NCBI GenBank assembly: GCA_024529925.1
Contig: JAFEUB010000796.1
Coordinates: forward strand, 2,724,501 to 2,788,500
Length of the DNA stretch: 64,000 nt
Source: Ophthalmolycus amberensis
Lineage: Eukaryota > Chordata > Actinopteri > Perciformes > Zoarcidae
Reading direction: 5' to 3'
Position 1 is the stretch's first letter, and each line of letters starts with the position of its first letter. A program made the translations under genes and the position numbers. Below the pieces are notes generated by a model. It saw only the letters and a program-made list of their open reading frames with translations. It searched no databases and was not told the origin of the DNA. Below, piece after piece: positions 1-12,693 of the stretch.

Positions 1-7
1 AACATTT

Positions 8-21
8 GCACGAGGGGGCAG
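8..21 (+). promoter_or_regulatory. CTCF-like motif
   Basis: GCACGAGGGGGCAG resembles the CTCF core (CCACNAGGGGGCAG) with one mismatch at the first base. Motif only. Confidence 0.3.
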
Positions 22-3000
22 AACAGTTAAGGATGCTGTTTTAGAGCTGTGTTAATAAACATGGCAATTTACTGTCAATTTATGTCCTGACAGGTCGTAA
101 TGAAGACCATGAAAAGAAGATTAGCTGGAGTTGTTACAGCAGACCGTCGAGGGACCGCCATCATGACACTGTAGGGACCAGCGCTTGTTGTGTGAGCTGG
201 CACCCCTCTGGCTTTCTGTAGCCGGCCACATGATTGACATTAATGGTCCAGTTTTTGGAAAGAATGGTAAATTCGTGTTCTCTCTTTTGAGAATATGACA
301 TTTATCACATTACACAGACATGCATCTATAGGCTATCAGAACAATAGCACATGGCAGCCCCCTTGACACATCATTAGTGACATCAAACAGATGCTTGTGA
401 TCTGTGCCGCTAATTTCATTAGCTTCTCCCGATAACCACAACAGAGTTACAGTGTGGTAAAGGTCTGTGTTGCATTCGAAGAAGAAGTGATTTATTTATT
501 TATTTATATTTTTACATTTGTGTATGCCTTTCTTCTCTACTATATATTTAGTTTTGACTATACTGTGACACATTATGGGCGGGAGTGATGTCTGTAAAAT
601 TGAACAGGAAGCACACACACCTGGTAGAGATCAGAAGAACGATGCATGTAGGCTCCTCGTGTAGACTTCTCCCAATCTAAGCAATGCAAATCCCAAGGGC
701 CTAATGGGAGAATGGGGTTAATTAATCCCAGAGGACATCTCAGATTGAGGAGAGGGGCTCCTCAGCCCCCTAGATCTTTCCCAGATAAAGGTCATGCTTC
801 ACAATAAGACGATGCATGTGTTGCCCCCCTGAGTACTTCTCATCCTCTCCCTCAAAACATCTAATTTGATCGCCTTCCTTCAATCAGCATAACTATATCG
901 CCGAAGAACAAACCCTGAAACACACTGGGACATTAAGTGCTGATACTAAATGCCGTCCCCAGGCTCTGAATCATCCATAGATCTGTGACAAAGGGGCCTC
1001 AGAGGCAATGGAGTCTGGTGCTAAATGTCCGCCGCGGGCTGAACATCATTTGTGTGCTGACGTTAGATGCTAAAGACTGTCTCTAGGTCTTGGCTGCGTG
1101 TCTGTGGCCTGTGATTTATGGGTCATCATTTGGGTGACATTTTCCGCTGGTCCAACATTCTAGTCGGTTGACGTCACATTACTTTCTTTACACCTTTGGA
1201 CTGTGGCATGTTTCAGTGAAACTGTATGAACTGTGCACACAAGCCATAGATGCTGTTTCCAGCCTTTTTTTTGCTGTCGCTGCAGGGTTGTTTTGTGACA
1301 GAGGACATTTTCTAAGTGAAGCCACAAAGACCTTAATCCTACGTGATGTAAAGAGGTTTGTCTCTATAGTCTAATTACCCTATTGCTTCATTACATCAAG
1401 AAAAAATTGCCATGATAATTGAAACACTGAAACAGTAATGAAGAAACTACATATCAGTACTTTACTTTCTCATCTTCTCCCTCACTTTAGGTTATCGACA
1501 ACACCTGCAAGCTCTATCTCTGTGTCGTCTGACTTGATTCCCTACTCCTCCATCAAGCAGATAGGATGGTGGTGGAGCGGTTTTGGCTGCAGAAAGAGTG
1601 TCTCCCCTGGGCTGCAGCAGAGCTCCTGTCCCCTTCTCTCCCTGCAGCTGGAGCTACCAGAGCCAGATGCTACGTAGCTCCACCACCCTCTGTCCCCCCT
1701 TTCTCTCTTCCAGGAGGATGGTGCCCAGAGAGGAGGATGACAAACGCCTCTGCCTCCTCTTACTGACGGATTTGGACGACCTGACTCCAGCCCCGCACTG
1801 TTCCAACCGCCAGCACAAGATGTTGACTTAATGGAAGGGGGTTGGCTGTGGATTGGCCCATATGCGTTTGTATTGGGAAAATATGGCAGGGCGGTGTGTC
1901 TGTGTTTCTGTGTATTCAATAGGATTGTGTGTGGGTGCGTGTTTGTTTGTGTGTGTGTGTGTGTGTCTTCACCTAGCCCAGACTGCCTACATCCATCATG
2001 CCATGGCGTTCTGGCAGAGAGTGGAACTCAGACAGCTTCACTAACACACGGTCAGTTAAATTGCCTGTTAAATTGTCCTGGTCCGCAGCTATCTTAGGTG
2101 TAGATAAAAACACTGCACTTAAAGCCTGCACTTAAAGGCAGAAATTGTCAAGTAAATGCCAACCTCCCTCCATGCATAGAGAGAGAAAGAGAGGGAAGGA
2201 GTGAGAGAGGGAGAGACAGAGATCCTCTGAGGGAAACACATTTCCATTACAGGACAAAATACTGCAGCATAGACACGGTGTGTCTCTTGGAGATGCCACA
2301 ACTGTTAGCTTATTTAAGAGTTGTTTCTCAATAATCTTCATATTTTCATAAAGTTTCATGCAGTATATACTTGGATATTATTACCTTCAAATTGTTCCAA
2401 GAAGGCAATATACTGTTCATATGAGGCCCAGACTCACCTGATCAATAGGCTAAATTATGCATGAGCGGCACAACTGCAATACCTCTTCATCAAACTTCAC
2501 TGTGCTCCCTTAATGATTAAAACAACGGTCTCAATCCAATACGTTTGACATTTCTCTCCATGCAACCAGATGGAAAATTAAGCCTCATTCTTTTAACATT
2601 ACTGGGATATTATGGATAATTGCCTGCATACTTGTGTACCTGAAGCAGAACGCTTTCGAGAGCTGCTCTCCTGTAGCCAGTAAAGGAAACGGGGGGTTCT
2701 CGTTAAAGCCTCTGGTCAGTGTTTGTCATGAAGAAGACTGCTACAAATACAAGGAGAACATCAGTTATACTTTCACAGAAACATGAATTTGTATGTACAT
2801 CTCACAGGAACTTGTTTCAGTTGAATAAACTTTGTCATACTCCACACTTCACTGCTGACTTAAAGTCAGCAGTCTGTGTAATGAAATGATACTTTGTTAA
2901 AAATCCTGCTTAATGCTCTGAAATGTTAAAATAGGTTTTGCTTTGGCTCTGGATTTGGCCCAAAACTCTAAATGGCAACCTTTGTGTGTTCGAATGAAAA

Positions 3001-4085
3001 TGTAAAGACTAATTCTTATAAATTATTTACACTAGTTATATATTATTGCTTTCTAAGATTACTTTATTATTTCATGGATCATGAGAATTGTGATTCATGT
3101 ACACAGCCAACGGATGATAACCTGACTGTTAACAGACACACACAGGTCCGTTTTTTGTTATATTATGCTCAAAATATTCATTATAGATATTAACACTGAT
3201 CAAGAGACAGTTTTTATTCTCAAACATATCTATAATTTTGATATAATTTGATAATGTGTCACATGTTATTCCATATTGAAGGCCACATACAGTGGTATTT
3301 ATTGCAGAATAGAAGCTTGATAAGTAGATGGATGGACATATTCTGCCAACATAAACTGTTAATATGAGAGGTCATCTCTATTGACACACCATGGGCTATG
3401 CATACAGTAACTGCATCAATGAACAATGTGTGACAATGACTGTAAAAACATCAATATCTGTCAGCAGCCGTTAAGATGTTAATGTTTGCATAAACCAATG
3501 CTAATATTTGTATTCAACGGCTCCAATGTGTAACACACAGAAACCCTGATATATCCTTTGATATATAATCAAATCAACCGTAGTACTTACTTACATTTGT
3601 TCTTACATCTTGTTATAGATATCTTTGTTAGAGATATAGTTAGAGATATAGTTTATTTTCATAAATCAGGAAACCCAATTAAGTGAATGAGTCGAGAAGG
3701 TTGTGATAAATAGATCGACAAATAGAGTACTTTATTAATAGTGTTGGGACATTTCACTGTTACAGCAGTTTAGAGCATAAATATAGATTTTGAAGAGCAA
3801 TACAATTACATCCTAATATTCTGTGCCCCCACCATTCACGTGAGGCCAAACAAACATAGACATGAACAAAACATTTTACATTTCATTATGTATTATAATT
3901 ATTGACATACCTCAAAGCATAGTGGACTCAAACAGTATGACAGTAATCATGCAGCAAATAAGTTCACGTGAATAAAAACAGTGCCAGGCCACCTTTGTTC
4001 AGCAGAGCGCAAATCAAACCAGCAGCATGTTGCGATATTTAACTCTACAGCATCGTCACTCAGAGTGTTTGTGGGTCTCTAGTTG

Positions 4086-4100
4086 GGCACTAGGGGGCAG
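4086..4100 (+). promoter_or_regulatory. CTCF-like motif
   Basis: GGCACTAGGGGGCAG matches the CTCF core apart from the first C. Same orientation as the motif at 8-21. A boundary upstream of pax6 is possible but unproven. Confidence 0.35.
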
Positions 4101-4810
4101 AAAAGCTCCATAAGTAGTGGAGAGCACAGTGCAGCACTCAGGCCAAGTTTTCTCCTCCTTTATCACCTGGAAGATGGTTTTATACGATTTCTGTTTGTAT
4201 TTAGAGCGTGAGATATACTTGATTTGAACTGTTTTTTAAATTTTTTTTTGTTCATATAACTGTCAATTGAAAACTTGGCCCGCCCATGGAGTACGCAAAG
4301 ATCGCTTTATTACATATGTGTGCGTTCTTAAATATGAGTACAATTAGCAACATAGCAGTCCTATATAACATAGCAATAAATTATCATAACATATCATATT
4401 GTTATCATAAAATCGGTTAGTTATCAAAGTTGTCATTGTGATGTATTAGGACTATTTGTCTTGAGTGGCTGATGTTCTCATGCGTGCTTGAAGGAGAAAG
4501 GTATGGTGATGATGGCGTCTTTCCATTGGAGCGTTTTTACTTTGGTTCCACCGACAACATTCTCCCTCCCTCTGCCGTTTCTCCCAGGACTGAATCCTGA
4601 CTCGTTTTCAGGTCTGCCATTTGTTAAGGGAGATGTGACGAGGTCGAGAAGTCAAAGTTCAACCTTCTTGTAGGCCCTCTCCAGTGGTGGCTGAGCAGCC
4701 AGGGGGGACTTCGAGGGGTTTTTTGGCAAAATGTCCGCCCATCTGCTGGCCCATCTGAAGAGGTGCAAATCTTTAACTTCCACAATGCAACTTATGGAGG
4801 AAGTCTCTTA

Positions 4811-4887
<77 letters not shown>
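4811..4887. repeat. (GT)n(GA)n microsatellite
   Basis: GT run followed directly by a GA run with one GACA interruption. Confidence 0.95.
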
Positions 4888-5262
4888 GCGCGCATGTAGG
4901 GAGTGGATGAGTGGGCACAAGCGAATGTGATGAATATTGATAATCACACATTTTATTTTCTGCATGGTTGATTACAGGTACACGTTTACACATAACATAT
5001 GCAAATCAATCACAAGTCCCAATTTGTTTGCAGGTTTGCTAATTATTATTGTGGCACCTATAGACCTGGCTCTTACCTTGGAACATTCATGTGCGCTCAA
5101 TTTATTATATAAGCATAACTTTTGTTCAAGAGACGATTTCTCTCATTTGGAATCTAATGTCCCAAATCGTCTTGACAGTTGGGTTTGAGAATCATCTCCT
5201 CAGATATATATATTACTAGAAAAAAGTTGAGAATATTTATGCATATTATAACAATACTGCTT

Positions 5263-5324
5263 GCGCGTGTGCGCGTGGTGTGTGTGTGTGTGCGCGCGCG
5301 CGTGTGTATGTGTGTGAGAGAGTG
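5263..5324. repeat. GC/GT alternating purine-pyrimidine tract
   Basis: gcgcgtgtgcgcgtggtgtg... mixture; can adopt Z-DNA in principle. Confidence 0.85.
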
Positions 5325-5679
5325 AGAATGATGATCATGTCCAGCCTTCGTCCTGTTTGGACCCGAATGACGCACTATAGTGCACAGGCATCAGACTAAT
5401 GCAGTGTGACCGGGGGGCTCTCTCTCGCAACAAAACCCCAGAGCTGTCCACAAATCCATACACGTCAAAGAAATATGAAAACAACCACCCTGGCAAAAAA
5501 TGTATTGTTTCCCTGTTTATATTTCGTGTAATGGTGCATTAGAATGATCAGCGACCGCCAGTCTTTAAACATCATTATGTATTGAATATTACATCTATAT
5601 GCATAAACGACTGTGCGCTTCTTGTGAGCTTCCCTTTTCTGCACCAACGCAGAAGGAGGGTTGCATCTGTTAGGGTCCA

Positions 5680-5975
5680 ATGTTAGTCTTAATTACTGGC
5701 CTTCATGTTCTCCATGGCCCTCAACCGTCTTTAATTAAAACCTTGATTAGGGGGGAGGAGGTCTCGGGCAAGACTATTACCAGATGGGTTTCCAGCAATA
5801 ATAATGAAGACTTTATCCGCCGCCGCTGCTGCTGCCTGTGTGCCATAAAGCGCAGAGCTCACTGGCCATCCATATCAAAGCACAGCGAGCAGAAAGAGGC
5901 TGTTAATTACGCCGGTAATTACTTGTCTAATTACGGTTCGTTTGTGATTAGATTTAGAAACGTTTCGTAGTCTAT
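5680..5975. promoter_or_regulatory. Homeodomain-site-rich enhancer-like block upstream of pax6
   Basis: Contains TTAATTAC and TTTAATTAAAA near its left end and three copies of TAATTAC at 5904, 5916 and 5928, exactly 12 bp apart. No repeats and no coding frame that I recognise. About 5.7 kb upstream of the candidate P0. Confidence 0.4.
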
Positions 5976-8499
5976 ACAGAGGCTTTCTGTTGCCAGTACG
6001 CAGGCTTAACACCGTATAGGCTGAAATGTAGTGTGTATCCACAGCGGGGTGCTGCTGAATAACCGGCCGATAAGAGATGGAGTGAATAAGATCAATAGTG
6101 AAGCATTGACCCGAAAGTTATCATTATTTTTCTCACAGAAGTCCTCAATAATCTATATGTTCAGGGTACAACAAAGTGTCACACACATAATTCGCTTTCC
6201 TTTCTCGCCCTTTTGCATGCATTATACTTTGTGCAGAGTTTGGCAGCCCTTGGTGAGCTTTCTTTAAAGCAGTAGAGGTCAGCTTATTTCACATTTTAAC
6301 GACGAGCTTTTTCAGGACCTTTTGAGAGTCTCTGGATCCCCATCTATCTCATATTTTCAGTGTTAAAAGAATATTTGCCGGGGGAAAAGCTCAATCAATA
6401 ATGCATGCTGACATATTCCGCAGAATTGCATATTAGCCATTTAAGATTCGCCACATTATGAATATATGTTGCCAATGGTCTGAAAGTCATTATGAGTGCG
6501 CACAGGCACGCTGCCGCCTTTATATTCAAGACAGAGAAACTTGCAAGTAACAATCAGTTCAATTATTCTCAAAATATTTACTCCAGGATAGGATTTGTCA
6601 TCCAGACACAGAGAATGAGGGAGGGGACAAGAAGTGATTTCTTGCTGCACTGTGCTTCCATTTTCCAGACGGTTTGTCGTCGTTATTGCCTGATTTAGTG
6701 TGTGTTGTTTTACAAAGCCCAGTCATCTGTGTGAGTTCACGTACAGCGTTGTGCCGCTGCATCGATTCATACATATCACACAGATCTGCGTTGAGTTTGT
6801 CACATTTGCTGTTTTACGTTCCGTCTCCTCTCTCTCGCTTGGAGCTATAGGCTTGTTTGTAGAAGGTCCCACTGGCCTGTGCGCAATACAGGCATCACAT
6901 TTATTCGGTCATTTTAACATTTGTTGCAGTTTTACGCACAAATAAAGCCTCTATATATTCTTCTGTCTATATAAATTGTGTAGCTGGGTCCTTCACAGGC
7001 CTATGTGACCATGTGTGCAGCGGTGCAGACAGTATAATTACCTCCCCTCGGATCCTCTCTCGCTGCTCCTCCTGCAGCAGGTGCTCCGGCCGCTCCGACC
7101 CTGCACAAAAAAAGTGCCAAAGGCCAGGTGATGGCATTCGTAAAAGTATGTCTATTTTTACGCGCACATCCCGCCCCCTCCATCAGGAGAGAAAGGAGCG
7201 AATAAGATCTTTACAAATGCCTCCCCATCACCTGTCACTCATCATGCTCGTGGAATCCAGGGTAGGTGAGCCTCTATGCAAAGAAATGAGTTATTACCAT
7301 CATCTAGTGGAGGAGAGATCCTAAATACTCCCATTCTATTAAAAGGCCTACGGTATGGCTATAATTATACTTTTGATAGTGAGTACAATATTTCAGTTTA
7401 GACGAGGCTGTGGGGAAACTGCATTGCATTACTGCATTGGCTGTTTGCAGTTTGATGTTCGGGTCAAGCATTGCGCACTTGATCACTGAGGAAACGTTAT
7501 TTTTGTGAAATATTTAATCTGTGGCATTTTTCCTTCGTTTCCACAGCTCATTTGAACGCAACTTTTGCATGTAGATATATATATATCCTCGAAAGAATAT
7601 GCAAATTCCAGTCATTGTGAGTCAGCCTATAGAAAACATCAATAAGAGATCTGAGAGTAGCAGTTCATCAGTCTTCATAAAATGGAATACACAGCTGTTT
7701 ATTATAGAAGATGACCAAACAAATCAACAAATGATCAATTAAATACAAACTGCTATCTAATATAACCGAGAGTATATGGTTTAGTTAGAGTCAGCCCTGC
7801 CCTGGGAATTATGTATCAAGACCATACCATACAGTGTGTTGGCTATATCGCACACCATGAATTACATGGTTGCACAACCTCAACGCTATTCACAAAAATC
7901 ATCAGTCAGATCACAGCCCTTTGACATGTGATGGGGAAACCATTTCGGTGCAGACTGTTGGAGAGGTGACGGGTGACAACAGTTACATTGCATCAAAACA
8001 TTTACACGTCGAAAATAAAGTCGTCAAAGGTCCGTTCGTTCCAGTGTTAGGTGGATTCCAACCCCAGACCGTGGTACACAATACTGAGTGAATATGAAAC
8101 CAGCTAAAGAGGCACACTTGTTGGAGCAAAAATATTAGCATCAACAAACGTCTATTCATTTAGATCTTTGATTTGTTTTTTTTTAGGTGTGGTGATTTTA
8201 CAGTAAAACATTTCCAACTGTTGCAAAGATGTGATCTGAGAAAAACCTTTTCTTAAAATGACTAAAATGATGATGGGAAATTCATTTTGCTTCAATCATT
8301 TGTTAGTCAACTTCAGTCTATTGATCGTTGAAAGTAACAACACAAAGTCCAAGGTCGAGATGGTCTGTTAACTGCAAATAATAGGTGTTATATAAACCAT
8401 CCTCTTTGGTAGTGCTGAATCCAGGCCAACACCCTTTAGCTGATGCGCAATTTACCTCGCCGTGCGTAATTAACTGCGTCTCCGCCAGAACCCGGTATG
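5976..8499. other. Upstream non-coding DNA
   Basis: No gene recognised. Mixed, mostly repeat-free sequence with several AT-rich homeodomain words (e.g. around 6.4-6.6 kb). The stretch near 7.0-7.3 kb is GC-richer (gcagcaggtgctccggccgctccg). Confidence 0.5.
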
Positions 8500-8800
8500 T
8501 GTAACACTTTATTTTGAACGGTGCAATACGTTTCCATTAAACGTTATTAAAGCGCAGGGAGTGACGAGCTCTCATTTGTCTTGTCAGGACATCTGACAAC
8601 CTCGTTAGCTCCCATTTTCCCCTGTCAGCTCACAGCGCGACACGGACACTGACTTCAGCCTCTCCTGGCAAGCGAGTGATAAATGCGCCTACATCAGCCC
8701 TGCGCAAAACAGCAGCATTATTGTTGCCAACACGAAGCATCAGAATCAATCACAGGCGAGTCTGCATGGCAGGTGTCAGTCAGTCTTGCGTTTTTCTTTT
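8500..8800. promoter_or_regulatory. Candidate ectoderm/pancreas enhancer (EE-like) upstream of pax6
   Basis: Three Meis/TGIF-type hexamers lie within 50 bp: TTGTCA at 8581-8586, TGACAA at 8594-8599 and CTGTCA at 8622-8627. A Pbx-like ATCAATCA is at 8745-8752. The block is about 3 kb upstream of the candidate P0, similar to the mouse lens-ectoderm and pancreas enhancer, which is known to use Meis and Pbx. Motifs are seen; the homology is inferred. Confidence 0.4.
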
Positions 8801-11539
8801 AGATCTAGTCCACTGTCAATCTTTAATCAAATTTAAAGGGTCATAGATTTGGGGCATAATATCCCCTCGTTTGGACTGACCACCGCCGACACAGCCCGCA
8901 CTTAGCACTGCACACAGGCCTCACTAGCAGATTAGAGGTGTCGCAAATGGAATTATTATGAATATTTGTGAGCAAATGGAGGATCTTGTTATTTAAAAAA
9001 GGGGGGGGGAGGAGAACACTTAATGGCATGGGATCTTTCCGCTCGCTGCACTCTCAGATGCAATTGTAGATCGAAGTCGGACTTGTCACGTTGAGCCAAA
9101 GTGAATTCCTAACATCCAGGACGTGCCTGTCTACTCCGGACAAATTGCATCCAATCACCCCGGGGGAATTCGGCTAATGTCTCGATCCAGGGCCGCGGAG
9201 CATGGAGAGAAAACAAATCAAACTGCACACAGAGCGTGTAGGGCTTATTAAAACATTTCACACAGGGGGGAGAGAGAGAGAGGCAGACGAGGGGTGTGTG
9301 GGGGGGTAATTAGGCTATATTATCATTGGACACTGTATCTTACATTGAAAATATCAGATGACCTATCTAAACATCTCTGCACACTATGCCTGCTGTTTGA
9401 GTGGCAGAGCAGGAACAGGCCTAATAACCTTTCCCACTGCAGATGGGATCAGGCTCGAGTTTGACTAACTTTCTTTACGATCTTAATAGGCCACCAAGTT
9501 CAGTCTGCAGCGAAAAAAACTCTAAATGAAATTAAAAGCTAATTAATTGATGCATATAACAACGTTTCAATCAAATGTAGGGCATATGGCATATTTCACA
9601 GCCATGCAGTTTCATCTTGAAGTTCAGATAGAACTTACCTTCTTGACTCCATTGCAATTAATCCTAATTTGATGGATGAAATGCCCCCTTTGAACGCAGC
9701 ATCAACTCTGCGTGCACCCTCTGCTTTCTGGTAACGTGCTCGGTCCCCTGGACATTTTTCTCTGTCTGCTACAGTGGCAGTAAACAATAAGCTCGTGAGG
9801 CGTAGGCTATGGCAGCATAATGTTCTGCATGGTTAGAGAGGGGAGGTCGATCATTACACAATTTGTTTCAAATTTGATCAGTCACAGCGAGCAAGAGATT
9901 GGCATATCCCAGCAAAGCTCTCAAAGGGCTTCCATAGGTTTAAGATATTCTCCCCAAATTGTATATATGTTGTCCATTGTCCTGTTCACGTCCACATATA
10001 ACTAATCATGTCCGATATTTAACATTTATTGAAATGCGTTGCAAAATATGCATCAGCAGTGAAGATTTACATGCAAACATAGCTGATATTTATTATCATG
10101 AGTAGGCCAATTTGAGTTGCAAAATTGTTAACATATATTCATAAAAAAACTGAAACAACTGTCTCGTTGGTTTAGTGTAAATGTGTGTATGCGCGCGTGC
10201 ACGTGCGTGTGAGCGAGAGCGAGAGGGGTGGGGGGGAAAGAGGTGGCGTTGTGTAGCAGCGTGGTGACGGCAGAGGGAAAACCGGCTGGACAGATTTGCG
10301 TTTACGCCTGATCTGCTTCTGGAGAGCGGGGCTGTGTGGGAAGGGAAAGGGAGCACCTGGCTCGACCGCTGTATCCCATCTCGTTTTATTGACAGCCTGA
10401 TAAGCAGGGACCAAGCCGTGCGGTTTCCAGCGCGGATGTCGAGCACCCTGCTGCGTTGCACAGTATCAAGGCCTCTTTAATGACTGTTCCTCCAAATAAT
10501 GGCCCAAACACAGCCAGTCCTGACTGGCCCGTACCTGCGCTTCCCCGGTCTCTTCCTGAGAGACAGGCGGCGGCGCGGTTGCCCATTTACTCACCGTCTT
10601 GTTCAAATTGACACAAACATCCGAGGCTGTGAAATAGGATTGGAGGCTTTTAGCCGGCTTTAGTAAAAGGAAAGCTAAAGCCCCATTACGACCACTTTAT
10701 AGGGCTGTAGAAATAACACGTTTTCAGCGCAGGATGAAACAGTGGAATTGTCGCCAACATAATTCATGTTTATGGTTACAATTTCGAACCATTGAAACAG
10801 AGCTGTGCTAGGATAATATCAGAGTTTTGGAAATGTATCTCAGCCTACTTCCCAAAAACATCACGAGGAACAGTGAGAGAGACATTTGCATATAGTCTCT
10901 TGAGTGGGACTTGACTGCACCTGTTGCTCAAATCTAGAAATATAACAACAAAGACAATCTACTTGCTCATGTCTTACCCTATAATAGTCAGTCCACCCCT
11001 GTCTCCACGGTAGCCTAACTGTTAAAAGCATTAGCTGTTGAGGGGGAAATGCAGCTTTAAAAATCCATTGTGGTGAGGCTTAAGTTTTCATACATTTAAA
11101 GTTATATAAAACATCTTGCAAAACTCTCATGTAAAACTTAAAAAGACTACCAGGCTAAATCATCCAATTCCATGTTGCATGTTGTTTGCATGGAATGAAA
11201 TTGTTTTTGACTATTCTTCAGTTTCAGGGTAAGCTCGAAGAACCTCTCTTCATGTGTCACATACAATTCTTTAAAACGCTCTTAAAAACACTGGAGTATA
11301 ACACCTTGTTCTGTTTCTTGTGAAACCGTCCTTTAATCTGGCACCAGAGGGGACGGTGGGAAATAAATTAAAGTAAAGTCAAATAAGATGAAATACAATA
11401 ATAAAACAGGACGTTGCCCTACACAGTGAAGTGTTAGCTTTCAGTCCCTGAACACAGCACACACTCGGACAGTAAACACGCCGGTGTGCTCCACATGTAT
11501 ATTCTACCTTACTTCCCCATTCTGTGCTGTGTGTCCTGT
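8801..11539. other. Non-coding DNA between the EE-like block and candidate P0
   Basis: No gene recognised. Holds a poly-G run near 9002, a GA/G-rich stretch at about 9267-9307, and a GC-rich patch at about 10.2-10.6 kb with an alternating purine-pyrimidine tract. AT-rich sequence fills 10.9-11.4 kb. Confidence 0.5.
10185..10230. repeat. Mixed TG/CG and GA simple repeat
   Basis: gtgtgtatgcgcgcgtgcac... then gagcgagagcgaga. Confidence 0.8.
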
Positions 11540-11640
11540 CCAAGGTATGACGTCGACCCGTCGCTCCAGCCAATCAATGCCAACTTGAGGCTGACGCTGA
11601 AGGGAAAGTTGCTGGTAAGAGACGCAGATTTTTTTTCCCA
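11540..11640 (+). promoter_or_regulatory. Candidate P0 promoter of pax6
   Basis: Contains a CRE-like TGACGTCG starting at 11548 and a CCAAT box at 11570-11574 (gctccagccaatcaatgcc). A strong splice donor lies about 230 nt downstream. It sits about 5.4 kb upstream of the candidate P1 region, close to the P0-P1 spacing in mouse. No clear TATA box upstream; TTTATA at about 11756 is an alternative TATA. The promoter call is by position and motifs only. Confidence 0.4.
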
Positions 11641-11803
11641 CTCTCATTGACATTTCAACTCCACGACGGATCCAAAGGTAGATAGATTTTAATCGGGACC
11701 TATAACTTTCTGTCGCTGTGACACGGAGGAGAGATCCGGGGAGGGAAGAGGCGACTTTATACGCACAGGATACCGGTCAGACGCAGCTGCTGCCTTTCAG
11801 CCG
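11641..11803 (+). other. pax6: Candidate non-coding exon 0 of pax6
   Basis: The right edge is a near-perfect donor, cagccg|gtgagt, with GT at 11804-11805. The segment is GC-richer than the sequence around it and has no coding frame. The left edge (transcription start) is a guess. RNA data are needed to place it. Confidence 0.4.
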
Positions 11804-12106
11804 GTGAGTTTGGACGAACTGTACTTTAATTTCTTTTTACGATTTAAAGCCCCGATACTTTTCAAAAGTCTCACTTTGAGGATATTTAAACACTAAAAAT
11901 GGGCACACTTTGCCTGATCTCTTCCAACTTTAAAAGCTGTAGAGGAAATGCAAAGAAAGTTGCATACAGCAGATTTATCATAAGACTGATGGCACGCGTA
12001 AAGTTGGGTAAAATTACGGGTGAAAGTGCTTGCACGTGTAGCCTACGGGAGGTGTGGACACCCGCATAAAGTTTAACACAGCGAGCTGACTTCGTTTATG
12101 TTGTCA

Positions 12107-12107
<1 letters not shown>

Positions 12108-12182
<75 letters not shown>
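12108..12182. repeat. (CA)n microsatellite, about 37 units
   Basis: Uninterrupted CA dinucleotides in the candidate first pax6 intron. Confidence 0.98.
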
Positions 12183-12185
<3 letters not shown>

Positions 12186-12657
12186 TAATCAGCGATCTTG
12201 ACTGAATTATTGTGAGCTTTGCGCTGGGGTGAATTAAAGGCTTCGACCTGTACAGTAAATTGAATGTGTATCTATTCAGCTCTGCTCGATCCATCAGCGC
12301 AGTGGAAATGACGCTGTCCATCAGCAGAATATTTCAGTTTGTTTACTGCGTTTCTTCATCGCGCTGCAATCGTGCGATTTATGAAGAAACAACTTTACAT
12401 TTGGGCTTAAATGTTGAGTTAAAGAAGTTATTATTCGTGTTCTAAAATACCTTTGACAGCAATTTGCAAAAAAAAACAGTGTCGAGTTTCAAAGCACAGC
12501 TCAGCATGTAGGTAATGACGTGCACCCAGAGGGTTAGATTGATTTGGGTTTATAAAAGGGCCTGGGCCTTGTGTTTATAGTACTTGGATTTATGTTTTGT
12601 TAAATTGTATTTTTTTCTATTTTTGTCCCATCTCTAATGAGATGAGCTTTCAAATGT

Positions 12658-12659
<2 letters not shown>

Positions 12660-12692
<33 letters not shown>

Positions 12693-12693
12693 T
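12660..12693. repeat. (TTA)n microsatellite
   Basis: About 11 uninterrupted trinucleotide units. Confidence 0.95.

Larger units (their letters stand above)
1..5679. other. Upstream intergenic DNA without recognisable genes
   Basis: Only short chance frames in both strands; no splice-linked coding sequence was recognised. It holds two CTCF-like motifs (8-21 and 4086-4100), CT/GT simple repeats, and AT-rich stretches around 2.9-4.4 kb. rcn1 or wt1, the usual upstream neighbours, were not seen. Confidence 0.6.

Noticed and set aside
1542..1919. 125-codon open frame, - strand
   Set aside because: Pro/Ser/Gly-rich chance frame with no family resemblance.
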